The notes under the pieces: model-generated
Told to the model about the DNA's origin: nothing
Databases searched by the model: none
The model's input: only the letters and a program-made list of their open reading frames with translations
Assembly (NCBI GenBank): GCA_029433415.1
Contig: JAQTIA010000003.1
Span: forward strand, 682,001-746,000
DNA length: 64,000 nt
Direction of reading: 5' to 3'
DNA from: Acetobacteraceae bacterium ESL0709
Lineage (GTDB): Bacteria > Pseudomonadota > Alphaproteobacteria > Acetobacterales > Acetobacteraceae
Shown here: piece after piece, positions 49,225 through 58,099 of the stretch
Layout: each line of letters opens with the position of its first letter
How positions within the stretch are numbered: position 1 is the stretch's first letter
Program-made: the position numbers and the translations under genes

Positions 49225-49452
49225 ATGAAATCCATTTTTTCAGAACGCTATACGAAAATGCTGAGATTGCTGATTCTGGCGCGCAAAGAAAAATCTCTCA
49301 CTCAGGTCGAACTGGCACAGGGTCTTAATAAACCACAATCCTTCGTCTCAAAATATGAATCGGGAGAAAGACGCCTTGATGTTGTAGAGTTTATCGACCT
49401 TTGCAAGGCCCTCTCAGTCGATCCCTGCTTAATCATAAAAAAACTTTTATGA
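49225..49452 (+). CDS. Small XRE-family HTH regulator
   Basis: This 75-residue protein is little more than a Cro/C1-type helix-turn-helix: LARKEKSLTQVELAQGLNKP followed by QSFVSKYESGERRLDVVEF (residues 18-55), with the recognition helix QSFVSKYESG. It lies 110 bases from and divergent to the secreted coiled-coil gene, so it may regulate that run of small proteins. No toxin partner is adjacent, so an antitoxin role is not supported. Confidence 0.8.
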   Translation: MKSIFSERYTKMLRLLILARKEKSLTQVELAQGLNKPQSFVSKYESGERRLDVVEFIDLCKALSVDPCLIIKKLL

Positions 49453-49537
49453 CCCCAAAACAGGTTCACGCTTTTTCTCGCTAGAGAGAAACATCTGCTT
49501 TATGAGAGAAAAAATCCGGAAAACCGCAGAAAGTCAC

Positions 49538-49614
49538 TGGTGCGCCCTGCTGGATTCGAACCAGCGACCCACAGCTTAGAAGGCTGTTGCTCTATCCAGC
49601 TGAGCTAAGGGCGC
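49538..49614 (-). tRNA. tRNA-Arg (anticodon UCU)
   Basis: A full cloverleaf reads from 49614 to 49538. The acceptor arm is GCGCCCT/AGGGCGC, the anticodon stem ACAGC/GCTGT encloses loop CTTCTAA with anticodon TCT, and the T loop is GGTTCGAATCC. The 3' CCA is encoded (TGG at 49538-49540). It reads AGA codons. Confidence 0.95.
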
Positions 49615-49646
49615 CTGATTTTAAAGCTCTTATTCGAAAGAGGAGG

Positions 49647-49723
49647 TGGTCGGGGCGCCCGGACTCGAACCGGGGGCCTCTTGTACCCAAAACAAGCGCG
49701 CTACCAGGCTGCGCCACGCCCCG
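49647..49723 (-). tRNA. tRNA-Pro (anticodon UGG)
   Basis: The cloverleaf reads from 49723 to 49647. The acceptor arm is CGGGGCG/CGCCCCG, the anticodon stem CTTGT/ACAAG encloses TTTGGGT with anticodon TGG, and the T loop is GGTTCGAGTCC. CCA is encoded. It is 32 bases upstream of tRNA-Arg on the same strand. Confidence 0.95.
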
Positions 49724-49834
49724 TTCACCATGTGCGGCACACTAGTCTGACAGGCCCGATCACGCAAGAGGGCAAAAAGCAAATTTATCTCTTTTTTTGT
49801 AATTTGCCCTTCTTTCTCCCCTTTTGAAGCCTAT

Positions 49835-50341
49835 CTATCGGGAACGGCTTAAAGGCGGCACAAAAAGAGGCGCTGTATCCCAGGGAAACAGCACCCACGT
49901 ATCCTGAGGAACTTCCGTCACGTAGTGATCTGTATAGGGGCGCCCTTCAGGCTTGGCATAAAGACAGACGAAAAGACCCTTTGGCAGCATGTCACGCACA
50001 TAACGCGCTGTAACTCCTGAATCCACAAGATCATCAACAATAAGGAACCCCTCTCCATCTCCCGCCGCCAGAGGCGCCTTAAGAGTTTTGGGCTCTTTCT
50101 GGGTGCCTTCCTCGCCCTCATAACTGGCGACCGAAACGGATTCGACCACTCTGCACCCCAATTCGCGCGCCAAAATCGCCGCCGGGATAAGCCCGCCCCG
50201 TGTAATGGCGACAATTCCTTTAAAAGATGGATACTCATTCATAAGAGTCGAAGCCAGCGCGCGGGCATCCCTGTGAAGCTGATCCCATGTAACGGTAGCG
50301 TAAGTCACGCTCTGGGGCGTGTTATTCTGTGATGCTGTCAT
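49835..50341 (-). CDS. gpt: Xanthine/guanine phosphoribosyltransferase
   Basis: This 168-residue PRPP-dependent enzyme salvages guanine and xanthine to GMP and XMP. FKGIVAITRGGLIPAAILAREL near residue 40 and the PRPP-binding loop FLIVDDLVDSGVTARYVRD near residue 100 match E. coli Gpt, as does VPQDTWVLFPWD near the C-terminus. I chose ATG 50341 (MTASQNN); the longer frame, from 50401, runs close to the tRNA-Asn terminator. It is read leftward, between tRNA-Asn and tRNA-Pro. Confidence 0.9.
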   Translation of the reverse strand: MTASQNNTPQSVTYATVTWDQLHRDARALASTLMNEYPSFKGIVAITRGGLIPAAILARELGCRVVESVSVASYEGEEGTQKEPKTLKAPLAAGDGEGFLIVDDLVDSGVTARYVRDMLPKGLFVCLYAKPEGRPYTDHYVTEVPQDTWVLFPWDTAPLFVPPLSRSR

Positions 50342-50405
50342 GAATATGTCTCTGCACTCACTTAAAAAAAAATTCAACCGATTGCGCAGGAATTGACTCA
50401 AAAAT

Positions 50406-50433
50406 CATAAAAAAACCCGCTCTCTGGCGGGTT
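50406..50433 (-). terminator. Terminator for tRNA-Asn
   Basis: On the minus strand AACCCGC-CAGAGA-GCGGGTT (50433-50414) is followed by a T run, a typical intrinsic terminator just after tRNA-Asn. Confidence 0.85.
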
Positions 50434-50438
50434 AAAAC

Positions 50439-50514
50439 TGGCTCCCGAAGTAGGACTCGAACCTACGACCCAGCGATTAACAGTCGCTTGCTCTACCGAC
50501 TGAGCTATTCGGGA
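50439..50514 (-). tRNA. tRNA-Asn (anticodon GUU)
   Basis: The cloverleaf reads from 50514 to 50439, with acceptor TCCCGAA/TTCGGGA, anticodon loop CTGTTAA (anticodon GTT), T loop GGTTCGAGTCC and encoded CCA. It has its own terminator. Confidence 0.95.
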
Positions 50515-50592
50515 CCAGTGAGGCTCTATCTATCCAAAAACTTTCGTACAGTAAAGCCCCCGGAAAGCATTTTTTAAAAGTTTTTGAAAAAA

Positions 50593-51060
50593 TTATGTTT
50601 CAAGCTCTTGCCGGGCCTGCGTCGCCAGCGCATCAACCTGCTCGTTTTCAGCAATTCCTGCATGGCCTTTTACCCAGAGCCACTCAATCTTATGACGGCG
50701 AGACGCCTCAAGGACACGCTGCCAAAGATCCATATTTGCTACTGGATCGCCCGAAGCATTGCGCCAGTTACGGCGCACCCACCCTTCATGCCAGCGCGTA
50801 ATGCCGTTTTTGACATATTCGCTGTCTGTATAAAGCCGCACGACGCAAGGACGCGTGAGAGTCTCCAACGCCTCTGCCGCTGCCGTCAGTTCCATACGGT
50901 TATTGGTCGTCTCTGGATCATTACCAGAGAGGGTACGCTCGCGCCCACGATAACGAAGGAGCACACCCCAACCACCCGGCCCCGGATTGGGTTTACAACC
51001 CCCATCCGTCCAGATCTCGACCACTGAATCATCCCGTCCTGTCTCGGCTATCTCAGACAC
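50593..51060 (-). CDS. rnhA: Ribonuclease HI
   Basis: This 155-residue enzyme cleaves RNA in RNA-DNA hybrids. The catalytic carboxylates are in [17 protein letters not shown] (D near 18), [13 protein letters not shown] (E near 56), [12 protein letters not shown] (D near 78) and NEQVDALA (D near 143). [11 protein letters not shown] carries the conserved His. It overlaps the 3' end of thrB by eight bases and forms an operon with thrB and ispH. Confidence 0.95.
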   Translation of the reverse strand: MSEIAETGRDDSVVEIWTDGGCKPNPGPGGWGVLLRYRGRERTLSGNDPETTNNRMELTAAAEALETLTRPCVVRLYTDSEYVKNGITRWHEGWVRRNWRNASGDPVANMDLWQRVLEASRRHKIEWLWVKGHAGIAENEQVDALATQARQELET

Positions 51061-52003
51061 AGTCCGATCCCATAAAATGTTTCAGCCGAATCTGATACGC
51101 CCATGGATCTTTCCTGACGACATTGGCGCCTTCAGGTGTATGCACCCAGTCATACAGGCGCGTCAGAAGAAAGCGCACCGCCGCACCCTGACAAAGAACG
51201 GGCAAAACCGCTTTTTCTTCCCTGGTAAGGGGTCTGACCGTTTCATAGCCTTTTATAAGGCCTGCTGCACGCTCAGGGCGATACTGCCTTTCTGCCTCGA
51301 AACACCAGGCGTTCAGGCAAATCGCCAAATCATAAGCCAGAAAATCCGTGCAGGCGAAATAGAAATCAATAAGACCACTCACCTTCCCATCCCTGAAAAA
51401 GACATTATCGGGAAAGAGGTCAGCATGTATCTGCCCGCGTGGCAAAGTGTTTTGGGTCGGCCAATGCTCCAGAATTCTATCCAGATTTTGCGAAGTCTGT
51501 GCAATCAGCGCCTCTATCGCTTCATCTCCGTTGCTGCGACATTGTGCCAGAAGCGGCTTCCAGCTCGCCGCATCAAGGCTGTTTGGGCGTTCTGTCCTGT
51601 ATCCCTCGCCTTTCTGATGCAGAAGAGCCATGGCCCGCCCGAGTTCCTCGCAAACATCAGGCGTAATGACTGAAACAGCTTTCCCGGGAAGAAACGTCAC
51701 AATAACAGCAGGCCGCCCCGCCAACGTACGCAGGGCCCGACCATCCCTGTCCTTGACAGGCAAGGGACAGGACACCCCCTCATGCGCCAGATGGTCCATA
51801 TAGCCCAGAAACCACGGCAACTCTGCGGGATTCATTCTCTTCTCAAAGAGCGTAAGAATATAACTTCCAGAACTCGTTGTGAGTCGGAAATTGCTATTCT
51901 CAATCCCTTCTGTAATCCCTTCAAAACCCACCAAAGTCCCCAGCTCATAGCCACCGAGGAACTCTTTAAGGGCTTTCTCTTCGATATCCGTATAGACGGC
52001 CAT
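51053..52003 (-). CDS. thrB: Homoserine kinase, APH-fold type
   Basis: This 316-residue kinase phosphorylates homoserine in threonine synthesis. It belongs to the aminoglycoside phosphotransferase-like ThrB2 group common in Alphaproteobacteria, not the GHMP type. It shows [21 protein letters not shown] near residue 35 and the catalytic loop [13 protein letters not shown] near residue 192, followed by LIDFYFAC as the metal-binding segment. It follows ispH by ten bases. Confidence 0.92.
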   Translation of the reverse strand: MAVYTDIEEKALKEFLGGYELGTLVGFEGITEGIENSNFRLTTSSGSYILTLFEKRMNPAELPWFLGYMDHLAHEGVSCPLPVKDRDGRALRTLAGRPAVIVTFLPGKAVSVITPDVCEELGRAMALLHQKGEGYRTERPNSLDAASWKPLLAQCRSNGDEAIEALIAQTSQNLDRILEHWPTQNTLPRGQIHADLFPDNVFFRDGKVSGLIDFYFACTDFLAYDLAICLNAWCFEAERQYRPERAAGLIKGYETVRPLTREEKAVLPVLCQGAAVRFLLTRLYDWVHTPEGANVVRKDPWAYQIRLKHFMGSDCV

Positions 52004-52012
52004 AAAAACCTG

Positions 52013-53044
52013 TTATTCGTCAGTAAGCGGATGAGGCAGACGGAAATTGATGTTTTCTTCCTTAACGATTCTCTCCTCAATATGGAGATCGTACCGTTTC
52101 GAAAGCTCTGCTATCATTTCCTGCACAAGACTTTCAGGAGCCGATGCTCCGGCACTCATGCCCAGCGTTTCCACTCCTTTAAGCTCGCTCCAGTCCATAT
52201 CAGAAACCTTAGGCACGAGAAGCGCCTTTTTGGCTCCTGACCGTTCTGCAACCTCTCTCAGCCTCTGGGAATTGGAAGAGTTGGGGGAACCTATAACGAC
52301 AACCAGATCGCATTCTGGCGCCAGTTCCTTGACAGCCATCTGCCTGTTTGTCGTCGCATAACAGATATCTTCCCGGCGTGGCCCTTCAATTTTGGGAAAA
52401 CGACGGCGCAATATCTCGACAATTTCAGCCGTATCATCAACAGAAAGCGTGGTCTGGGTGATAAAGGCAAGCTTATCAGGATTTTCCGGCTCCACAGTGC
52501 TGGCCTCATGCGCATCATTAATGAGCGTCACAGCTCCCGGCGGAAGCTGTCCCATCGTACCGACCACTTCAGGGTGGCCCGCATGACCTATCATCAATAT
52601 ATGGCGCTGATTCTCACTACCTCCAGCAAAATGACGTTCTGCCTCTCTGTGTACTTTGGACACAAGCGGACAAGTGGCATCCAGATAAAGAAGGTTGCGG
52701 CGCTCTGCTTCAACAGGAACGGATTTTGGCACGCCGTGAGCAGAGAAAACAACATGCGCGTCTTCTGGTACTTCATCAAGCTCTTCAACAAAAATTGCGC
52801 CCTTGGCTTCAAGACCTTCTACCACCGTTCGGTTGTGAACAATTTCATGGCGCACATAGACAGGCGCTCCATAGCGGCGCAAAGCCTCTTCCACTACGCG
52901 AATCGCACGATCAACGCCGGCACAAAACCCTCGCGGCCCCGCCAGAAGCAGACGCAGTGTCCGTGCATTATTTTCAGAGGCCCTGACGCGGTCTGCCGCG
53001 GGATTCGCAGGTTGAGAGTTTGCAGATTGTGTCTCTTCTGACAT
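52013..53044 (-). CDS. ispH: 4-hydroxy-3-methylbut-2-enyl diphosphate reductase IspH
   Basis: This 343-residue iron-sulfur enzyme makes IPP and DMAPP in the last step of the MEP isoprenoid pathway. The three cluster cysteines are in [15 protein letters not shown] (near residue 42), [14 protein letters not shown] (near 125) and [14 protein letters not shown] with preceding ICYATTNRQ (near 225). I chose ATG 53044 (MSEETQSA), preceded by AGGGA, rather than an ATG 18 codons upstream. About 25 unconserved residues precede the core. Confidence 0.95.
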   Translation of the reverse strand: MSEETQSANSQPANPAADRVRASENNARTLRLLLAGPRGFCAGVDRAIRVVEEALRRYGAPVYVRHEIVHNRTVVEGLEAKGAIFVEELDEVPEDAHVVFSAHGVPKSVPVEAERRNLLYLDATCPLVSKVHREAERHFAGGSENQRHILMIGHAGHPEVVGTMGQLPPGAVTLINDAHEASTVEPENPDKLAFITQTTLSVDDTAEIVEILRRRFPKIEGPRREDICYATTNRQMAVKELAPECDLVVVIGSPNSSNSQRLREVAERSGAKKALLVPKVSDMDWSELKGVETLGMSAGASAPESLVQEMIAELSKRYDLHIEERIVKEENINFRLPHPLTDE

Positions 53045-53206
53045 AGTGTTTCCCTGGCAGTCATCAATCGATACAGACGGAAAAGGACTTTCAGCCAAGG
53101 ATATTCATCTTTTATCCCTACCAGAAAGCTTCCCTACCCGCCTATATCGGATCTATTGATGATTATCGCAATGCCCAGACTTTTTTCTTGTGGAGTTTCC
53201 TCTTTG

Positions 53207-53803
53207 ATGACCACACGCCTTTTTCGTTCTCGCCTGGCTGCCGGAAGTCTTTTCTCACTCCTTGGTCTGGGCTTTCTGAACGGATGCACCAACCCTTCTT
53301 CAGATATCGCCCATTACGCCCCGGCCTGCCCCAAAGTTGAGGTTCCACCGGCAACAGCTGACCTCTATCTCTTTGATGGCAAGGGGATAGATATTTCCCA
53401 CACAGCCTATCACGCCCAAATTTTGGCCGTAAATGGTGATTGCCGGACAGGGCCGAACGATTCCAGAAAGCGCCCCTTAACCCGCGTACGGATTGGTCTT
53501 GAGATCCAATTCAAAGAAGGCGCCGTCGCTGACCAGAAATCACTTGAACTACCTTACTTCGTCGTTGTCATGAAAGATGGGAAGATTGTTGATAAACAGA
53601 TCTTTACCGAGAAGTTCAAACTTCACCCCGCTATGGGCACAACAGAAAGCCATTCCACTCTGCGCTTTATAGATCTCCCCACTGGGGCTGATCCGCTACA
53701 GACTCCCTATACCCTTGAAGTCGGGTTTCAGCTCACACGCGGCCAGCTTGAGTATAACCGCTCTCATCTGAGACCTGTGCCCTTCGAGAAAGTCGGTCGG
53801 TAA
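53207..53803 (+). CDS. Lipoprotein of unknown function
   Basis: This protein of about 198 residues has a lipobox (LGFLNGC, Cys near residue 26) and a beta-rich domain with TADLYLFDGKGIDISH near residue 50 and LELPYFVVVMKDGKIVDKQIF near residue 122. I do not recognise the family by name, though similar proteins are common in Acetobacteraceae next to ispH. The start is uncertain: ATG 53207, TTG 53204 and ATG 53156 are all in frame; GGAG at 53192-53195 favours the middle pair. It is divergent from ispH. Confidence 0.65.
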   Translation: MTTRLFRSRLAAGSLFSLLGLGFLNGCTNPSSDIAHYAPACPKVEVPPATADLYLFDGKGIDISHTAYHAQILAVNGDCRTGPNDSRKRPLTRVRIGLEIQFKEGAVADQKSLELPYFVVVMKDGKIVDKQIFTEKFKLHPAMGTTESHSTLRFIDLPTGADPLQTPYTLEVGFQLTRGQLEYNRSHLRPVPFEKVGR

Positions 53804-53822
53804 ACCCCAACTTCCCGCCCCT

Positions 53823-53860
53823 CTTCTCGCTCCCAAGGAAAACATCCTGCGAGTGAGAAG
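53823..53860 (+). other. Hairpin after the lipoprotein gene
   Basis: A ten-bp stem with one G-U pair (53823-53832 with 53851-53860) follows the stop. No T run follows, so it is not a standard intrinsic terminator. Confidence 0.4.
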
Positions 53861-53869
53861 ACGACATGG

Positions 53870-53904
53870 GTGAAAAGGAAAGAAGGATACCCGGATGGGT
53901 ATCC
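53870..53904 (-). terminator. Terminator of the GT8-like operon
   Basis: On the minus strand GGATACCC-ATCC-GGGTATCC (53904-53885) is followed by a T-rich tail, two bases after the stop of the last GT8-like gene. It closes the leftward operon. Confidence 0.8.
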
Positions 53905-53905
53905 G

Positions 53906-55303
53906 TCAATGGTCCCTTTTCCTATAATCCCGAATCTTCCTTATATAATCTGACATGGGCCATGCCCGTTCAGCTACCGCCGTGCACCAGAAATGGATAA
54001 AACCTCGTGGCTTCCTGACATCCATGCTGCCATAATGCTGCACAATATCCGAATCAAGATTTCCACCTACGTCAGTTCTGGCTGTTATGAACGTCAGATC
54101 CACCGCCTGCAACTTCTGTAATGCGTAGTTCATTACATGCTGCTCCCTGAAGGGAATTGCCGAACGTCCGTGACGGGTCGAATAGACAATGTGTGAATAA
54201 AAAGCCAAATCAAGATAAGGTTTGTTTTTTAGTATCTGCGGAATTAGTAGGACACCACCATTAAACCCACCGCACTTCCGATCCACGGGAAAAGGATCCA
54301 GACCGTAAAGGAGCTGACCTGAACTCTCAGTATAACGGAAATCATCATGCCAATATTCAAACTGGGCACTAAGAAACCTCTCTGGTGCACCTTCGGTCAT
54401 AATTTTATTCAAAGAGCAATTAACGACAACGTCTGTATCAATATAAATAATCGGCGAGTATTTATCCAGAAGTCCTGAAGCCAGAACCGTCTGTCTTATC
54501 GCCACAAAGTCAGCATAATCGAAAGCTTCCATACGGACGATATGGCATTTCGGATATAATTGACGCGGACATACTGATTTAAAAGAAGCATGGTCTATAT
54601 TGGTTATGATAATAATATCGCCTGTATAAAAACCCGGATCGACTAGGCTCTCCAGAGAGGTGACCAACTGATTGATAACAGTTTCACCAAATGCCGCGTA
54701 AAACAGGACAGGACGATATAAGACGACCCGGTAAATATTATCATCGCTCAGAAAAATAAATTCGTTCTTATTATGGAATCTGCCAAAATTCTCCAGAATG
54801 GTTTCCAGCGACAATGTAAAAGACCCGAATGAAAGAAACTCGGAGCTGCTGTCCGCTTCATTCACTCTGGCTCGTAACAGACAGGGATCAATAACCCACT
54901 CATTACGGGTCAAATACCATAAAAAATCCAGCTCTTGCTCACTCAGGAAACGGAAGAGACAATTACGTTCCAATACTCCTTCAGAAAAAGAATTATATGC
55001 GACCATCCCGCACTCACGAGCCTGAAGATACTTCCCATCATCTGTCTTAACTGAGAAAAAACCGGATATATTTTCTATGGTGACATATCCATTTGCAAAA
55101 GCGCGGTTAACCCGCTTTTTTTCCACATCCCACCAGAGCAGCGCTGGAGATATAACCTGAAGGGTGTAATCATCCACTCTCTTCGTCACATATAGTACAT
55201 TATCCAGTGATGATAATGACGATAATGCAACAGTATGGAGACACCCACGGCTGTCAGATTTTACAATCTTATAATCTGACGTCAGAAGAGCAAAGCGTTC
55301 CAT
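53906..55303 (-). CDS. GT8-like glycosyltransferase with intact DXD motif
   Basis: This protein of about 465 residues has two parts. Residues 1-130 look like a beta-trefoil (fascin/lectin-like) domain, with KTDDGKYLQARECGMVAYNS near 88 and LFRFLSEQELDFL near 117. Residues 180-465 form a GT8-like domain with PIIYIDTDVVVN (DXD near 289), CGGFNGGVLLIP near 345, an EQHVMNYAL block near 387 and GFIHFWC near 435, all expected in an active nucleotide-sugar transferase. The ATG at 55303 follows the stop of the preceding paralogue by five bases; a TTG three codons earlier overlaps it. It is the last of three tandem paralogues and the only one with a complete DXD. Substrate unknown. Confidence 0.75.
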   Translation of the reverse strand: MERFALLTSDYKIVKSDSRGCLHTVALSSLSSLDNVLYVTKRVDDYTLQVISPALLWWDVEKKRVNRAFANGYVTIENISGFFSVKTDDGKYLQARECGMVAYNSFSEGVLERNCLFRFLSEQELDFLWYLTRNEWVIDPCLLRARVNEADSSSEFLSFGSFTLSLETILENFGRFHNKNEFIFLSDDNIYRVVLYRPVLFYAAFGETVINQLVTSLESLVDPGFYTGDIIIITNIDHASFKSVCPRQLYPKCHIVRMEAFDYADFVAIRQTVLASGLLDKYSPIIYIDTDVVVNCSLNKIMTEGAPERFLSAQFEYWHDDFRYTESSGQLLYGLDPFPVDRKCGGFNGGVLLIPQILKNKPYLDLAFYSHIVYSTRHGRSAIPFREQHVMNYALQKLQAVDLTFITARTDVGGNLDSDIVQHYGSMDVRKPRGFIHFWCTAVAERAWPMSDYIRKIRDYRKRDH

Positions 55304-55308
55304 GAGAA

Positions 55309-56658
55309 TCAAACATCCTGTATCGAATTGGAAGCATCAATAAACTGGTTACACTGCTCAAGGGACCAGCCAGACACATCCATATAGGAAAAGGACTGCC
55401 GCTCCTCCCTCGCTGATTCTTTTCCGTCCAGCGACAGACATAACGAGTATTTATTCGCAAGATAGGCCAGAAAATCAGCTTCAGACCCCTCAACAGGGAA
55501 ATACCCCCCTTTCATGACGAGGGCACGGAAAGAAAATAAAGCTGTTTTCAGAAAAGATTTATTTTGCAGGAACGCGATGGCCCCTCTTATACGACCGCCA
55601 GGAAACAGGCTGACACTTGGCTCGCAGGAAACATCATCCTTAATAAAAGGATTTTCTCTCTCTTCAACGGATACTGACTCTCTTCCTGTGACAGATTCAT
55701 CAGAAACCTGCCGGCAAAGCGCCGCCTCCAGCAAATATGACCTAAAATTTCCTGTAATCAATACATCATGCGACATCACAACAAGAGGATAAAACTCTTT
55801 TATGTCAATGGAGGCCAAGACCGATAATAAAGGAACGCATCTGTCTTTAATGTCTTTTTGTATTATAGGAACAAACTTTATATAAGCCCGCCATTCCTGC
55901 GGGATAAAAGATATAACGCTTTCATAATCAAGCACAGACGCTATAATCAGTTTATTGTCAAACTTACCTTGCCTTGCAATCCACCTCAATGCACAGGAGA
56001 ATTTCGGCAGATCCTCCACATTCGTTATAATAAAAAGCAAGGCAGGATTGAATTTCACAAACCGCCAGATATTTCCTGAGTTATACAGGACAATATCAAA
56101 TGCATCCGTACGTTCTGAATAGGCTAACGCCGCTCTCAATACAATGTCGAAAGCGAAAATCGTTTCTCCTAATGTAATATCCCAAATATTACTGGAAGAA
56201 GCCTCTGTAAAAGAAGGAACCCTTGCATTCTCACCAAGCCACGGTGTCCTGACAAACTCTCTCAGTGCCTTAAGCTCATCCAGCGTCACACATCTGAACA
56301 CTCTCGTCTTATCATGGACATTCCGTTCTGAACTGTCGATAGCACCGGAATGCGTCGTATATAGATAGGCATTCTGGCTTCCTACTCCACAGGGTTTCAG
56401 TCGAACGACACCTGGATCATTACGACGCTCCTCAAGCTCGATCCATCCTCTTGGTAATGAACGGCCAAAAGAAAGAGTCCCCAGATCCAACCATTGAGAC
56501 TCTGTCGCACCCTTACGAAAACCGACCCCTTTTCCCACTGAGGACAAAAAAACGAGCGAGGAAAAATCATCAAGCCTATCTAGTGATTGCGTTACCAACC
56601 GTCCCCGATCAGCACATAAAACATGCAGATCATAGGAAAGAACAACTGAGTCCGTCAT
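55309..56658 (-). CDS. GT8-like paralogue lacking DXD
   Basis: This 449-residue paralogue shares the two-part layout of its neighbours. The N-terminal part has AYLYTTHSGAID near residue 105 and FRCVTLDELKALREF near 128. In the C-terminal part the strand that carries DXD in the neighbour reads PLVVMSHDVLITGNF, so only one acidic residue remains. The later motifs are also weakened (RGAIAFLQNKS replaces FNGGVLLI). It is therefore probably catalytically inactive, or uses another mechanism, and may act as a lectin-like or regulatory partner. Its start overlaps the preceding gene by four bases (ATGA). Confidence 0.65.
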   Translation of the reverse strand: MTDSVVLSYDLHVLCADRGRLVTQSLDRLDDFSSLVFLSSVGKGVGFRKGATESQWLDLGTLSFGRSLPRGWIELEERRNDPGVVRLKPCGVGSQNAYLYTTHSGAIDSSERNVHDKTRVFRCVTLDELKALREFVRTPWLGENARVPSFTEASSSNIWDITLGETIFAFDIVLRAALAYSERTDAFDIVLYNSGNIWRFVKFNPALLFIITNVEDLPKFSCALRWIARQGKFDNKLIIASVLDYESVISFIPQEWRAYIKFVPIIQKDIKDRCVPLLSVLASIDIKEFYPLVVMSHDVLITGNFRSYLLEAALCRQVSDESVTGRESVSVEERENPFIKDDVSCEPSVSLFPGGRIRGAIAFLQNKSFLKTALFSFRALVMKGGYFPVEGSEADFLAYLANKYSLCLSLDGKESAREERQSFSYMDVSGWSLEQCNQFIDASNSIQDV

Positions 56659-57989
56659 GCAATATTACCTGACCTTATGTCACGCACTGTACTCAAATAG
56701 GCTTTCATCTGCCCTGACCGTGCTTCCCCGGTTATAGGAAAACAAACCATCTCAGCATCCCTGCCGTACAAGGTCTGGGCATATTGACCAGACAGAACAC
56801 GCCCTGACAAAAGAAAAGAAGAAAAGTCCCTTACGCGCCTTAAAGCATAATTAATGATCATCTGACCATCTGGTCGCAAGGATTCTTGTGGATAGGCCGT
56901 CAGGCAATGTTCAAATAATGCCGCTGCACCTTCAAGATAAAGTTGATGCGCCTGCATACCCGGAACAAGCATAATATTCCCACTTCCTTCAGAGGGAAGG
57001 GACAAGGCTTCGTCTCTCTCCTGGTCTTTATCAGCAAATCCCGGATGATAAAAATATTCCAGTGATTCAACCTGCCTGGAAAGCGCACCCTTGGCCAACA
57101 AGGTTTCTATTTCACTGCCAAAAACGACCCCGGAAGAACAGAATAAAACGGGACCATACCCCTCAAGAAGGGACTGCTCTCTCAGCAGGCGCGCCCTCGG
57201 GAGATAATCATGTCGCTTTCTGGTTTCCGTTACATCCAGAAACGTCACTCTTCCCGAAAAAGAAGCCAGACTTCCGCTTTTTTCAAGCTGTGCAATATTA
57301 TAATCAGTCAAAATAAAAATCTTGTCCTGATAACGAGCATTTTCCAGCAAACTATCCAGAACGAGAGCCAGCTCATCTGGAGCATCTGGACCATAAGCCT
57401 CAATCACCAGAAGAGGATTATAGCGCACAAAGCGCCAGACCTTCCAATCCTCATTCAATAATAACTCACCTGTTTTAAAAGCTTCAGGCAGCGCCTGCAG
57501 GAGCTGTTCAAAACTGACCTTTATGCCTCCAATAAGGACGTCGCTGACGCTACTTCTTCGCAGATCCACCGTTACAACGTCGCCTTTGGGCCCACAAACC
57601 CACCTGCCACTTACGGCTCTCACCAAAAGATCAAAATCTCCTTCTGAAAGAAACCTGAACTGACTTCCCTCATGATCAGCAAAATCGGGATTACCACTCC
57701 AGTCAACTTCAAGATATTTCTGGTCTATAAGGATATTATATATATTCGGAGCATGGGCGATTACCGTAACACCATCAAGAGGCATCAAATCGCTCACTGC
57801 CTTCTTTTTCACATCATACCACTTTACAGCACCACCCAATGTACGCAGGAAATACTTCCCTCCCTGTTTATATGCACAGAGAATCCTGTCTTTTGGCAAG
57901 CCTCTGCCAATAAAAGAAGTATGAAGGTTTCCATCCTCACCCACGTGAAGAACCTGGCACTCAGGAGTCATAATAATCTGAAGAGGCAC
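56655..57989 (-). CDS. GT8-like paralogue lacking DXD
   Basis: This 444-residue protein is the first of the three paralogues in transcription order. Its N-terminal domain has ILIDQKYLEVDWSGNPDF near residue 90 and FRFLSEGDFDLLVRAV near 115. The DXD strand reads GPVLFCSSGVVFGSE, with no acidic pair; GSGNIMLVPG takes the place of FNGG, while DGQMIINYALRR matches the EQHVMNYAL block of the active copy. Catalysis by the usual GT8 mechanism is unlikely. The start is GTG 57989, ten bases after GGAG; an ATG at 57971 is an alternative. It overlaps the next gene by four bases. Confidence 0.65.
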   Translation of the reverse strand: MPLQIIMTPECQVLHVGEDGNLHTSFIGRGLPKDRILCAYKQGGKYFLRTLGGAVKWYDVKKKAVSDLMPLDGVTVIAHAPNIYNILIDQKYLEVDWSGNPDFADHEGSQFRFLSEGDFDLLVRAVSGRWVCGPKGDVVTVDLRRSSVSDVLIGGIKVSFEQLLQALPEAFKTGELLLNEDWKVWRFVRYNPLLVIEAYGPDAPDELALVLDSLLENARYQDKIFILTDYNIAQLEKSGSLASFSGRVTFLDVTETRKRHDYLPRARLLREQSLLEGYGPVLFCSSGVVFGSEIETLLAKGALSRQVESLEYFYHPGFADKDQERDEALSLPSEGSGNIMLVPGMQAHQLYLEGAAALFEHCLTAYPQESLRPDGQMIINYALRRVRDFSSFLLSGRVLSGQYAQTLYGRDAEMVCFPITGEARSGQMKAYLSTVRDIRSGNIA

Positions 57990-58099
57990 GCGAGAATTCT
58001 CCTATAACTCAGCAGCGCAGGAGTATATCACTCCTCTGCAAAAGATTAAACTCTGCGTTAAGAACACCCTCTCGCACATAACCAGCAATATTATTGTGC

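Noticed and set aside
36904-49500. Possible prophage or defence island in the accessory zone
   Set aside because: No integrase, phage structural genes, CRISPR repeats, restriction or toxin-antitoxin pairs were found. Apart from the IS transposase, the genes are envelope, transport or unknown.
49769-49810. Hairpin with AGGGCAAA/TTTGCCCT arms downstream of gpt
   Set aside because: The loop is about 26 bases and no T run follows on the minus strand, so a terminator role is not supported.
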